A stretch of DNA of 64,000 nucleotides from JBBSAT01 sp044223665 (GTDB taxonomy: Bacteria > Myxococcota_A > Polyangia > Polyangiales > Sandaracinaceae). Each line of letters begins with the position of its first letter. Position 1 is the first letter of the stretch. A model generated the notes under the pieces. It saw only the letters and a list, made by a program, of their open reading frames with translations. It was not told where the DNA came from and ran no database searches. The stretch is taken from positions 39,026 to 103,025 of the forward strand of contig JBGALT010000007.1 of NCBI GenBank assembly GCA_044223665.1. The letters are read 5' to 3'. Positions 48,847 through 56,917 of the stretch are shown piece by piece. The position numbers were made by a program, and so were the translations under genes.

Positions 48847-49773
48847 ATGGCGAAGGGTCGGGCGAGCACGTCGTCGAGAGCGCGCGGAGCACGTGCGCGG
48901 GCATCGTGGATGCTGCTCGCCGCAGTGTTGCTCGTGCTCGGCGCGAGCGTGCCCTCGATCGTCGCGCAGGACCGGAGCACGGTCGTCCGCGTGCTCGAGG
49001 AAGGCAGCGACTTCCGGCTTCGCGTGCGCGCGGCGATGGCGCTGGGCTCGAGCGGGGATCCGCACATGGCCGACGCGCTCGTCCGCGCGCTCTCGCACGA
49101 CGACAACGCCGCCGTGCGCGCCGCCTGCGCCGAGGGGCTGGGACGCTTGGCCGTCCCGAGCACGCGGAGCGCCCTCGAGCACGCGACGCACGACGGATCG
49201 GCCAGCGTGCGCGACGCCGCGACGCGCGCGCTCCGCACGCTGACGGCGGCGGCTCCGGCAGCACCGGCGCCCGCGCCTGCGGCGGCACCGCTCCCCTCGA
49301 CCGGGCACATCGACTGGTCGCGCACGAGCTACGTGGTCTTCGTGGGCTCGCTGAGCGATCGCAGCGACTTCGCGCACGCGCGCCTCGTGACGGTGCTCGG
49401 GACCGAGGTGCGCCGCGCGCTCGGCGGTCTCCACGACGTGGCGGTCATCGACGTCGGCGGATCGCGCAGCGAGGCCGATCGCGAGGCCGCCGCGCGCCAC
49501 CTGCCCGAGTACCGCATCGAGGGCTCGATCAGCCGCGTGCACCGCGAGACGGCCGGCCACGACCTGCGCGTACGCTGCGAGGTGTCGCTCGTCCTCATGG
49601 ACGACACGACGCACAACATCCGCGCCGCGCTGAACGGCGCCGCGACCGGCACCGAGCCCGCTCCGACCTCGGCGGCCCGCGCCGCCCGCGAGCGCTACCT
49701 CGCCGAGCAAGCGCTCACGAGCGCGACGCGCAGCGCGATGAGCGGCGCATCGCGCGCGATCACCGGGCACTGA
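48847..49773 (+). CDS. Exported HEAT-repeat protein
   Basis: About 308 aa from ATG 48847 (GTG 48799 also possible). A Ser/Arg-rich N-terminus and the helix ASWMLLAAVLLVLGASVPSIVAQ act as signal peptide or anchor. Residues 50-130 contain HEAT repeats (LRVRAAMALGSSGDPHMADALVRAL, NAAVRAACAEGLGRLA, SASVRDAATRALRTL). An Ala/Pro-rich linker leads to a beta-rich domain (IDWSRTSYVVFVGSLSDRSD, YRIEGSISRVHRETAG) of unknown role. It is expected in the periplasm. Confidence 0.75.
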   Translation: MAKGRASTSSRARGARARASWMLLAAVLLVLGASVPSIVAQDRSTVVRVLEEGSDFRLRVRAAMALGSSGDPHMADALVRALSHDDNAAVRAACAEGLGRLAVPSTRSALEHATHDGSASVRDAATRALRTLTAAAPAAPAPAPAAAPLPSTGHIDWSRTSYVVFVGSLSDRSDFAHARLVTVLGTEVRRALGGLHDVAVIDVGGSRSEADREAAARHLPEYRIEGSISRVHRETAGHDLRVRCEVSLVLMDDTTHNIRAALNGAATGTEPAPTSAARAARERYLAEQALTSATRSAMSGASRAITGH

Positions 49774-49981
49774 TCTACCACGTCCAGTATCGTCGCGTGG
49801 CGCGGCGATTGGGACGAGGCCGGAGGGCAAGCTGCGTAGCGGGCCCTCCGACCGAAATCCCCTGTCGGGTCCGCTCTGGATCACGTCGGTTTCGGTTTCC
49901 TCGACCAACGTGATCGACGCGGTCCGCGCCGACGAGCCCCTCCGGCGCGCTCTCTCTCGTGGGTCGCGTCTGGCCCCAGGC
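49774..49981. other. Intergenic region with a family B fragment
   Basis: 208 bp between convergent genes. It holds the family B fragment (49789-49849), whose end GGAGGGC...GGCCCTCC may act as a terminator, and an imperfect inverted repeat GATCACGT ... ACGTGATC at about 49878-49914. No coding sequence. Confidence 0.6.
49789..49849 (-). repeat. Family B dispersed repeat, partial copy 3
   Basis: ATCGTCGCGTGGCGCGGCGAT followed by GGGCAAGC-GCG-AGCGGGC-CTCC matches the reverse complement of 19025-19072. Only the terminal third of the repeat is present. Confidence 0.65.
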
Positions 49982-50398
49982 TCAGTCTCCCGTGAGCGCG
50001 CGACGGCCCACCTCGGCGACGGCCTCGTCCTCGTCCTCGGGCAGGCCGCTCACCGCGACGGCGCCGACGACGTGGCCGCCTCGGACGATCGGGAGCCCAC
50101 CGCCCCAGCCGCAGATGCGCGGATCGCCGTAGTAGGCGACGTCGAGCCGCTCTTCGCTGCGTACCCGGTCGCCGATCGCGCGCGAGGGCGTGGCCTGGCA
50201 CGCGGCGGTCCACGCCTTGTGCGACGCGATGCGGACCGAGCTCGCCGGGGCTCCGTCGAGACGCTCGAGCGCGATGGGATCGCCGTGGGCATCGGCGACG
50301 AGGATCACCGCCGCCGCGCCGCGCCGCTCGAGCTCGCCGCGCATCGCCATGAGCGCGCGACGGGCCTCCGCCAGATCCAGCGTCTCGATCGTCCTCAT
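49982..50398 (-). CDS. GlcG/HbpS-family (DUF336) protein
   Basis: 138 aa from ATG 50398, overlapping the stop of the preceding lipoprotein (ATGA). It shows LDLAEARRALMAMRGELERRG, AVILVADAHGDPIALERLDGAP, ASHKAWTAACQATPSR and the tail YGDPRICGWGGGLPIVRGGHVVGAVAVSG. HbpS proteins bind haem, and GlcG accompanies glycolate oxidation. There are no glycolate genes here, so a redox/haem role beside the co-transcribed lipoprotein is more likely. Confidence 0.9.
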   Translation of the reverse strand: MRTIETLDLAEARRALMAMRGELERRGAAAVILVADAHGDPIALERLDGAPASSVRIASHKAWTAACQATPSRAIGDRVRSEERLDVAYYGDPRICGWGGGLPIVRGGHVVGAVAVSGLPEDEDEAVAEVGRRALTGD

Positions 50399-51501
50399 GG
50401 TCCCTCTCCTCGGGTCGCCTCGGTGGCCGGTGCCGCGAGATCGCACGACGCCGGCCGCGGCGCGAGGTCGCGGACGAACGTGTGGAACGTGCCGTCCGCC
50501 TGCGCGTCCGCGCCCGAGAGCGTGGCTTCGAACGTGCCCTCGACGATGCCGCCGAGGGTGAGCTCGAGCGTACGCACGCGGACTTGCCCCTGGCTCGCGC
50601 GAGCGCGCCGGCCCCGCGCGGGCGCGAGCTCGAGCGTCGCCCCGACGTCGCCGGCGACGATGGGGCCGATGGTGATGCTCGTCGGTGTCGGCCCGTCGAC
50701 GCGCGCCGTCAGCGCGATCGCGCCGCTGCCGAAGGGAAGGGCCAGGGCCTCGGGGTCTCCGACGTGCAGGCGCGGCGAGCAGCCGCTCCAGTCGATCGTG
50801 GCGCCGCGCTCGATCGCGCCGGTGCCGATGCTCGCGTCCTCGCCGGCGATGTGCACCACGAGCGACGTCTCGAGCGGCGGGCTGGTCGTCACCTCGCCCG
50901 TGACGAGCGCGGCGAGCGCCCGGCCTCGCGCATCGCAGTCGCCGCGCACTTCGTCGGGGAGGTGGTTACAGCGATGCTCGCGGCCGAGCGCCTCCTCGCA
51001 CACCGCGCGATCCACGAGGCTGGCGGCCGCACAGAGCCTTCGATCGCGCGCGGCGAGCGCCACGCAGAGCGGGTCGCGCGCCTCGTCGATGCCCTGCGGG
51101 CACGCCTCGGGCCGCGCGACGGTCACCGCGACCCGGACGATGCACTGCCGCGTGAGGCTGGGCAGCACCAGCTGCTCGCAGAGCGTCGCGTCGGCGTCGC
51201 GCTCGGCGCGCTCGGCCAGGCACGTGTCGCGGAACACGTCGTCGTATCCGATCGCGTGGAGGGTGGAGCGGACCCGCTCGGGCGTGCCGGCCGCGAGCGC
51301 CGCGGCGCAGGCGTCGTCGGGCGTGCGTGGTGACGCGGCGGAGCCCGCGGGGTGATCGCTCGGGACCGCCTCGGCCGCGCGCTCCTCCGCCGCCGGGCCA
51401 TGCGCCCGTCGCGCCGGCTCGTCGCAGGCCGGGGCGAGCGAGACGAGCGCGCACGCCACGCCGGCGAGGGCGCGCGCGTGGGACGAGCCGCGTTCCCGCA
51501 C
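50395..51501 (-). CDS. Cys-rich lipoprotein, unknown function
   Basis: 368 aa from GTG 51501. The signal region HARALAGVACALVSLAPAC ends in a lipobox. Residues 25-180 have many Cys in a helical, sel1-like arrangement (DDACAAALAAGTPERVRSTL, CEQLVLPSLTRQCIVRVAV, CPQGIDEARDPLCVAL, CAAASLVDRAVCEEAL). Residues 190-350 are beta-rich (SLVVHIAGEDASIG, ALTARVDGPTPTSITI). It is the first gene of an operon with the HbpS-like protein. It is divergent from the beta-barrel gene at 51649. Confidence 0.72.
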   Translation of the reverse strand: MRERGSSHARALAGVACALVSLAPACDEPARRAHGPAAEERAAEAVPSDHPAGSAASPRTPDDACAAALAAGTPERVRSTLHAIGYDDVFRDTCLAERAERDADATLCEQLVLPSLTRQCIVRVAVTVARPEACPQGIDEARDPLCVALAARDRRLCAAASLVDRAVCEEALGREHRCNHLPDEVRGDCDARGRALAALVTGEVTTSPPLETSLVVHIAGEDASIGTGAIERGATIDWSGCSPRLHVGDPEALALPFGSGAIALTARVDGPTPTSITIGPIVAGDVGATLELAPARGRRARASQGQVRVRTLELTLGGIVEGTFEATLSGADAQADGTFHTFVRDLAPRPASCDLAAPATEATRGEGP

Positions 51502-51648
51502 CTGCGCGCCGCGCGCCGGCACGCCGCCCTCGATCCCCTCGATCTCACGGCCCGCCGCCACGGGCGAGCTTTGCCACGCGCCTCGGAGCCCGGCATCTGC
51601 CGCCGTTCCCTTTCCGCGAGGCATGCGGGCTGGTACAACCCTGCGCAG

Positions 51649-52827
51649 ATGCGCTCGTTGCTCGCCTCGTCGTTGCTCGCCGCCGTGCTCTCGTGGCCCG
51701 CGACGCACGCGCAGGCGCAAGCGAGCGAGGGCGGCGGCGCCGACGCGCAGGCGAGCGAGGCCGAGGCGAGCGCGTCCGATGCGGCGAGCTCCGAAGCGAC
51801 GGCCACCGACGGCTCGTCCGGCAGCGAGGGGGATGCGTCGGCCACGCCACCGCCGGCCCCCGCGCTCAACGTGCTCGTCATCGACGCGGCCAGCTACGGC
51901 ATCGACCCGATCGTCGGGCGCGTCGCGACCGACGTCATCCGCCGCACCGCGGCCACGATGGGCTACGGCGTGGTCGACGGCGCGGCCACCGTCTCGATCG
52001 CACAGCGCGCGCGCATGCCGTACCCGCCCACGCCCGCCGATCTGTGGCGGACCACCTACGCCGCCCAGGTGCAGCGCGGCGTGTTCGCCCGCATCTGGGC
52101 CGAGGGCGGCCGCTACGTGATCGAGATGGTCGTCGCCAGCGTGGACGGTGCCGGGCCCTTCTTCGGCCGTGACACCGCCGGGTCCGACGATCTCCGCGAG
52201 GTGGTCACGCGGCTGACGCAGACCGTCCTCCCCGGGGTCGGCGAGTGGCATCCGGAGGGAGTGCCGGCGCCGACCGTCGGGCCGAGCGCCACGCCGACGA
52301 CCGGCCCCCAAGCGAGCACGCCGCACCGGGCCCGCACCGAGCTCGCGCAGCCCGAGGGGCGCGACGGACGCCGCTGGCGCCGCCCCGAGCCGGACATCCG
52401 CCGCTTCTCGGTGACCCTGCAGACCGAGTCCTCGATCGGGACCACGCAGGGCAGCTTCTACAACCACTTCGCGGGCGCGCGCATCGACATCCGTCTCGTC
52501 CGAGACTTCATGATCGGCGCCTACTTCGCCTACGTGAACCTCGAGGGTCGCGCGCAGCGCGAGAACAACTTCTACTTCCAGATCGGCGCCGAGTACCGGA
52601 TCCGCCCCTCGGCCGGGCTCGATCTCACGCTCCCGATCCGGCTCGGCGTGGGCTACCTGCCCTACAACGGGCCGACGGGCCGTATCTCGGCGGGCATCGC
52701 CTACGCCTTCGACGCCAACTGGGAGATCGGGGCCGACCTCGTGGCGCCGATGTTCTACTTCCTGCCGGCGGTGGGCAGGGTGGCGGTGGCGTTCGATTTC
52801 GCGCTCGAGGTCACCTACCGCTTCTGA
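51649..52827 (+). CDS. Outer-membrane beta-barrel protein with low-complexity N-terminus
   Basis: 392 aa from ATG 51649. The signal peptide ends ATHAQAQ. A Glu/Ala/Ser-rich stretch (residues 25-70) precedes a globular segment (VLVIDAASYGIDPIVGRVATDVI, VFARIWAEGGRYVIEMVVAS) of about 130 aa. The last 140 residues are amphipathic strands (FSVTLQTESSIGTTQGSFYNHF, FMIGAYFAYVNLEGRAQRENNFYFQIGAEYRI, ISAGIAYAFDANWEIGADL, AFDFALEVTYRF). The C-terminal Phe is the signature of Bam-inserted barrels. Function unknown. Confidence 0.78.
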   Translation: MRSLLASSLLAAVLSWPATHAQAQASEGGGADAQASEAEASASDAASSEATATDGSSGSEGDASATPPPAPALNVLVIDAASYGIDPIVGRVATDVIRRTAATMGYGVVDGAATVSIAQRARMPYPPTPADLWRTTYAAQVQRGVFARIWAEGGRYVIEMVVASVDGAGPFFGRDTAGSDDLREVVTRLTQTVLPGVGEWHPEGVPAPTVGPSATPTTGPQASTPHRARTELAQPEGRDGRRWRRPEPDIRRFSVTLQTESSIGTTQGSFYNHFAGARIDIRLVRDFMIGAYFAYVNLEGRAQRENNFYFQIGAEYRIRPSAGLDLTLPIRLGVGYLPYNGPTGRISAGIAYAFDANWEIGADLVAPMFYFLPAVGRVAVAFDFALEVTYRF

Positions 52828-52845
52828 CCCCAGGCCCGGCCCTGC

Positions 52846-52913
52846 GGGTGTGATCGCGGCAGCGAGGCCGGGATCGCGGCGCGTCGCCGCTAGCAGCGCC
52901 GCCGATCACCCCC
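52846..52913 (+). mobile_element. Family A MITE-like element, short copy 3
   Basis: GGGTGTGATC at 52846-52855 and GATCACCCCC at 52904-52913 bound about 68 bp with an internal GC-rich hairpin. A 10-bp direct repeat CCGGCCCTGC (extendable to 12) flanks it at 52836-52845 and 52913-52922, which supports insertion. It lacks the middle of the longer copies. It lies between the barrel gene and the chemoreceptor gene. Confidence 0.72.
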
Positions 52914-52970
52914 CGGCCCTGCGCTGATCTTGCGATCGCCGCGTCCGGACAGATAGTCTCGCGATCGCGC

Positions 52971-54812
52971 ATGCTCGCCCGCCTCTTCCGGTCGCCCGCG
53001 TTCTTCCTCGTGATCGTGGCGTCCTTCTTCTTCGGAGCCGCCGCTGGCGGGGCGCTGGGCGCATTCGTCAATCCCTGGCTCGGCGGCCTCTCCGGCACGC
53101 TGGTCGCGGTTCTCGGCGCGCTCGTCGCGGTCGCGCTCGTGCCGCCGGACAAGGAGCGCGCGCCCGCCGTCTCGGTGCTCTCGATTCGCGACGCCGGCGA
53201 CGGCAAGCGCCCCCGGCGCCCGGGTGAGCTCTTGCAAGCCGAGAGCGAGCTCTTCGACGCGCTGGACGAGATCGCCGACGCGGTCGAGGAGTCCGACGAA
53301 GAGGAGGAGGAGCTCGAGACGAAGGTCCGCGACGCCGAGGCGAAGGCGCAGAGCGCCGATGCCCGCGTGCGCGACGCCGAGGAGCGCGCCCAGCGCGCGC
53401 TCGCCGAGATCAAGCAGACGGAAGAGAAGCTCGCCAAGGCCCTCGCCGAGCGCGACCAGCTGGCGGCGCTCCGCGGCGAGCTCGACGTGCGCGTCGCCCG
53501 TGCCGACGAGGACCACAAGCGCGTCGAGCGGGCGCTGGCCGAGGTGGCGATCGCCATCGCCGGCCAGCTCGATCATCTCGGCGCCGGCTTCGAAGAGCAG
53601 ATGAGCGCGGTCGAGCAGACGACGCGCTCGATGCAGGAAGTGAACGGACAGCTCCAGCAGCTCTCGACCAACGTCGAGGCGCTGGCGAGCAATGCCGAGG
53701 AGAGCTCGAGCTCCATCCTCGAGATGACGGCCACCAACGACGAGGTGGCCGAGAACACCGCGAACCTCGCGTCGAGCGTGCGCGAGACCGTCAGCTCGAT
53801 CGAAGAGATGACGTACTCCATCAAGGAGGTCGCGCGGAACGTCGACGCCCTCTCGCTCACCGCGGAAGAGACCTCCTCGTCGATGAACGAGATGGACGTC
53901 TCGATCGATCAGGTGCAGTCGAACGCCAACGAGACCGCTCGGCTCTCGGAGCAGGTCGCCCGAGACGCCGAGATCGGCGCCGACGCCATCCTCAAGACCA
54001 TCCAGGAGATCAACCGGATCAAGGACTCCTCGGGCGAGGCCGTCAGCGTCATCTCGAACCTCGGAACGCGCATCGAGGCGATCGGCGACATCCTCGACGT
54101 CATCGAAGACGTCGCCGAGCAGACGAACCTGCTCGCGCTCAACGCGGCCATCATCGCCGCGCAGGCCGGCGAGCACGGCAAGGGCTTCGCCGTCGTCGCC
54201 GACGAGATCAAGGATCTCGCCGAGCGGGCCGGCGCGAGCACGCGCGAGATCGCCGAGCTGATCAAGGCCATCCAGAACGAGTCCAAGCGCGGCATCGCGG
54301 CCGTCGAGAAGGGCGCACAGACGGTCGACCGCGGCGTCGAGGTCTCGGCCGAAGCGGAGACGGCGCTCAAGAAGATCCTCGACAGCTCGCAGAAGTCGAC
54401 GGCCATGGTGCGCGCCATCGCGCGCGCGACGGTCGAGCAGGCCAAGGGCAGTAAGCAGGTCACCGACGCCATCGGCCGCATCGCCGAGACCGTGCAGCAG
54501 ATCGCCGCCGCCACCGCCGAGCAGGCCCGCGGCTCGGAGCTCATCATGAAGAGCGCCGAGAAGATGCGGCTCATCACGCAGCACGTGGAGCGCAGCTCGC
54601 AGGAGCAGGCCCGCGGCGGCCGTCAGATCAGCCAGGCGATCGAGAACATCTCGAGCATGGTGAACCAGCTCCACCAGAGCCATCGCCTGCAGGCCCGCAA
54701 CAGCGAGCAGACCGTCGGCGCGGCCAAGCGCATCGGCGAGCTCACCCGTCAGTACGAGACGCAGCTCAAGGAGATCGGTCGCCTGACCGAGCGCCTGAGC
54801 AAGCTGGCGTAG
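52971..54812 (+). CDS. Methyl-accepting chemotaxis-type signalling protein without periplasmic sensor
   Basis: 613 aa. Two close N-terminal helices (about 9-28 and 34-56) have almost no external loop. An acidic coiled coil follows (about 85-185: EESDEEEEELETKVRDAEAKAQ, RALAEIKQTEEKLAKALAERDQ). The signalling domain (about 190-600) has the hairpin tip EQTNLLALNAAIIAAQAGEHGKGFAVVADEI, a tip variant (IIAAQ where IEAAR is usual) known in other deltaproteobacteria. Without a ligand domain it may sense the membrane or interior, perhaps for motility polarity like FrzCD. Confidence 0.9.
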   Translation: MLARLFRSPAFFLVIVASFFFGAAAGGALGAFVNPWLGGLSGTLVAVLGALVAVALVPPDKERAPAVSVLSIRDAGDGKRPRRPGELLQAESELFDALDEIADAVEESDEEEEELETKVRDAEAKAQSADARVRDAEERAQRALAEIKQTEEKLAKALAERDQLAALRGELDVRVARADEDHKRVERALAEVAIAIAGQLDHLGAGFEEQMSAVEQTTRSMQEVNGQLQQLSTNVEALASNAEESSSSILEMTATNDEVAENTANLASSVRETVSSIEEMTYSIKEVARNVDALSLTAEETSSSMNEMDVSIDQVQSNANETARLSEQVARDAEIGADAILKTIQEINRIKDSSGEAVSVISNLGTRIEAIGDILDVIEDVAEQTNLLALNAAIIAAQAGEHGKGFAVVADEIKDLAERAGASTREIAELIKAIQNESKRGIAAVEKGAQTVDRGVEVSAEAETALKKILDSSQKSTAMVRAIARATVEQAKGSKQVTDAIGRIAETVQQIAAATAEQARGSELIMKSAEKMRLITQHVERSSQEQARGGRQISQAIENISSMVNQLHQSHRLQARNSEQTVGAAKRIGELTRQYETQLKEIGRLTERLSKLA

Positions 54813-54850
54813 CCCCCGCGCGCGCTCGAGGCGCGTGTTATGCTGATGTT

Positions 54851-55099
54851 ATGCCCATCACGCGCGTGACGATCAGCATGCCGAGCGAGCTGGCCAAGAG
54901 GGTGAAGAAGGCCGCGGGCGACAAGCCCGTCTCGGCGTGGTTCACCGAGCTGGCGTCGCAGCGCCTCACCGAGGGCGCTTACGAGCGGCTCTGGAAAGAG
55001 CACTTCGTGGACGTCCCGATGAGCGCGGTCGAGCGACGTGCGGGCGACGCCCTCTTCGAGCGAACGACGAAGCCACGAAAGCGGAAGCGGGCGGCGTGA
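54851..55099 (+). CDS. Ribbon-helix-helix-type antitoxin
   Basis: 82 aa. TRVTISMPSELAKRVKKAAGDKPVSAWFTELASQRL is the RHH DNA-binding unit with the VSAWF bend typical of VapB-type antitoxins. The C-terminus is basic (KPRKRKRAA). Upstream, GTTATGC occurs twice (54837-54857 area), a possible operator. It is coupled to the toxin by a GTGA overlap. Confidence 0.85.
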   Translation: MPITRVTISMPSELAKRVKKAAGDKPVSAWFTELASQRLTEGAYERLWKEHFVDVPMSAVERRAGDALFERTTKPRKRKRAA

Positions 55100-55476
55100 G
55101 CACCGGTGGAGTCGTCCTCGACGCGGGGGCGTGGATCGCGCTCGAGCGCGGCGATCGTCACCTGCGCCGAGCGTTTGCGCGCTACGCGGCCGCCGGGACG
55201 ACGCTCCGGACCTCCGCGGCGGTGGTCGCGCAGATCTGGCGAGGTGGGGGCGGCGCGCAGGTTGCCGTCGGCCTGGTCTTGCAGCGCACCGACATCGTGC
55301 CGCTCGACGCCAGCGTGGCCCGCGTGATCGGTCGAATGCTCGCGCGGAGCCGAACCTCCGACCCCATCGACGCGCACGTCGTCCTCCTCGCGCGCGAGCG
55401 GGACTGGCCCGTCCTCACGAGCGATCCGGGCGACCTGCTCGCGATCGATCCGACGGTCGTCGTCGAGACGGTCTGA
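55096..55476 (+). CDS. PIN-domain toxin (VapC-like)
   Basis: 126 aa from GTG 55096. VVLDAGAWIALERGD holds the first acidic residues. TSAAVVAQIWRGGGGAQVAVGLVL has Gln where the second acid often is, a known pattern in this VapC branch. SDPIDAHVVLLARE and VLTSDPGDLLAI carry the later Asp. The fold is a Mg-dependent RNase. Together with the antitoxin it is a second, independent PIN toxin-antitoxin pair in this window. Confidence 0.88.
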   Translation: MSTGGVVLDAGAWIALERGDRHLRRAFARYAAAGTTLRTSAAVVAQIWRGGGGAQVAVGLVLQRTDIVPLDASVARVIGRMLARSRTSDPIDAHVVLLARERDWPVLTSDPGDLLAIDPTVVVETV

Positions 55477-55499
55477 CGCCCCGACGAGCGACGGTTGCT

Positions 55500-56267
55500 T
55501 CAGAGGGTCCAGCCGCCGTCGATGACGACGCACTCGCCCGTCATGTAGCTCGACTGGTCGCTGGCGAGCAGCAGCGCGAGGCCCGCGATGTCCTGCGGCT
55601 TGGCGAAGTGCTTCAGCGCCATCTTGTCGAGCACCATCTTGCTGATCTCGGGGCTCGTGGTGAGCGCGCTCGCGAACTTCGTCTCGACCAGGCCCGGCGC
55701 GATGGCGTTGATGCGCACGTTCGCAGGGCCGAGCTCGGCGGCGAGCGTCTTGGTCATCGAGATCACGGCGGCCTTCGTCATCGCGTAGACGCCCTGGAGC
55801 GGCATCGCCATCACGCCGGCCACGCTGGCGACGTTCACGATCGAGGCTGGCGCGCCGCGCGCGATCGCGGCCTGGGCGACGGCGCGGGCCGCGTAGAAGT
55901 AGCCCTTCACGTTGACCTCGAAGGTCTTGTCCCAGGCGGCCTCCTCCACGCTCAGCATCGGGCCGAAGTAGGGGTTCGTCGCCGCGTTGTTCACCAACAC
56001 GTCGACGCGCCCGTAGGTGTCGATCGCGCCCTTCACGAGGGCCTCGACCTGCTCGCGGCTGCCCGTGTGGCAGGCGATCGAGGTGGCCTCGCCACCGGCC
56101 GCGCGGATCTTGGCCTCGACCTCCTTCAGGCTCTCGATCTTGCGCGAGGCGAGGACGAGCTTCGCGCCCGCGTCCGCGAAGCTCGTGGCGATGGCCTCGC
56201 CGATGCCGCGGCTCGCGCCGGTGACGAGGGCGACCTTGTTCTCCAAGTGGATGACGGGCTTGGTCAT
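55500..56267 (-). CDS. Short-chain dehydrogenase/reductase
   Basis: 255 aa from ATG 56267. The NAD(P) motif TGASRGIG (16-23), NNAA (about 95), catalytic Ser in IVNVASVAG, YxxxK in VYAMTKAAV (Tyr about 160) and the tail YMTGECVVIDGGWTL place it in classical FabG/SDR. It reduces or oxidises a carbonyl/alcohol. The native substrate is unknown. It reads toward the second PIN toxin gene. Confidence 0.93.
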   Translation of the reverse strand: MTKPVIHLENKVALVTGASRGIGEAIATSFADAGAKLVLASRKIESLKEVEAKIRAAGGEATSIACHTGSREQVEALVKGAIDTYGRVDVLVNNAATNPYFGPMLSVEEAAWDKTFEVNVKGYFYAARAVAQAAIARGAPASIVNVASVAGVMAMPLQGVYAMTKAAVISMTKTLAAELGPANVRINAIAPGLVETKFASALTTSPEISKMVLDKMALKHFAKPQDIAGLALLLASDQSSYMTGECVVIDGGWTL

Positions 56268-56296
56268 GGCGCGGGAGGATACCCGAGCGGCGCGCC

Positions 56297-56510
56297 CTAG
56301 TACCGCGGGCCGGAATTTCGAGCCGCGTTGCGATGCGGCCCGAACTTCCGTTCCGCGGTACTTCGCGGGGAGGGCCACTTCGCTTGCGTGCGCAAGCTCG
56401 TGCCCTCCCCCGCGGGCCCCACCGAGGAAGGGCCGCGGGCCCTCCCTCGGCCTGGGGACCCCACGTCCCTCGCCCGGAAGTGCGATCGCACTTCCGGGCA
56501 GCGGTACTAG
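56297..56510 (+). repeat. Family C inverted-repeat element, copy 2 (composite)
   Basis: Bounded by CTAGTACCGC (56297-56306) and GCGGTACTAG (56501-56510), a perfect 10-bp terminal inverted repeat. A second, inner GCGGTAC lies at about 56359-56366, so it looks like a nested pair. At 56472-56499 is a perfect 28-bp palindrome GCCCGGAAGTGCGA-TCGCACTTCCGGGC, and 56375-56420 contains GGAGGGCCAC...GTGCCCTCC. The palindrome and ACGTCCCTC are shared with 13488-13530. Confidence 0.85.
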
Positions 56511-56527
56511 GTGTACGCTGCGCGATC

Positions 56528-56848
56528 ATGGTCTCGACGCAAGACGTGGGGTTCGGAACGCTGTGGGCCAAGCTCGTCGGTGACGGCGCGCGCTGGGAGC
56601 CGGGCGCCGACGAGATCCCGGCGCTCGCAGTGGAGCCCGGCGATCCGCCCCGCATCGGGATGGGCCTGGTGAGCGTGTGGGTCGCCGGCGAGGGTCCGGT
56701 CCTCGTCTGCCATCCCGGCAAGGGGCTGCACGCGATCAAGGACCTGCGCGCGCCCCAGCCGGCCGACGAGGTCCGCCGGATCCTGCGCGCGACGAAGGGC
56801 GTCGTGCTGCACGAGCACACGGCGCCTCGCCGCGACTCGATGGGCTGA
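56528..56848 (+). CDS. Small soluble protein of unknown function
   Basis: 106 aa from ATG 56528. An alpha/beta protein: LWAKLVGDGARWEPGADEIPALAVEPGD, GLVSVWVAGEGPVLVCHPGKGLHAIKDL, EVRRILRATKGVVLHEHTAP. No known motif. The 3' end runs into a 23-bp tandem repeat that supplies the last codons (DSMG) and the stop. It starts directly after the family C element, whose edge may carry its promoter. Confidence 0.6.
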   Translation: MVSTQDVGFGTLWAKLVGDGARWEPGADEIPALAVEPGDPPRIGMGLVSVWVAGEGPVLVCHPGKGLHAIKDLRAPQPADEVRRILRATKGVVLHEHTAPRRDSMG

Positions 56849-56903
56849 CGCTGATGCACTCGATGGGCTGACGCTGACGCACTCGATGGGCTGACGCTCA
56901 CGC
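56835..56903 (+). repeat. Three 23-bp tandem repeats covering a stop codon
   Basis: Units ACTCGATGGGCTGACGCTGATGC, ACTCGATGGGCTGACGCTGACGC and ACTCGATGGGCTGACGCTCACGC are adjacent. The first supplies Asp-Ser-Met-Gly-stop of the 56528 gene; each copy would give the same stop. Confidence 0.92.
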
Positions 56904-56917
56904 TCAGCGCGACGCCG

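Noticed and set aside
46179..49325. 1048-codon minus-strand frame over the 46269 kinase
   Set aside because: Shadow of the kinase and following genes; no fold signature.
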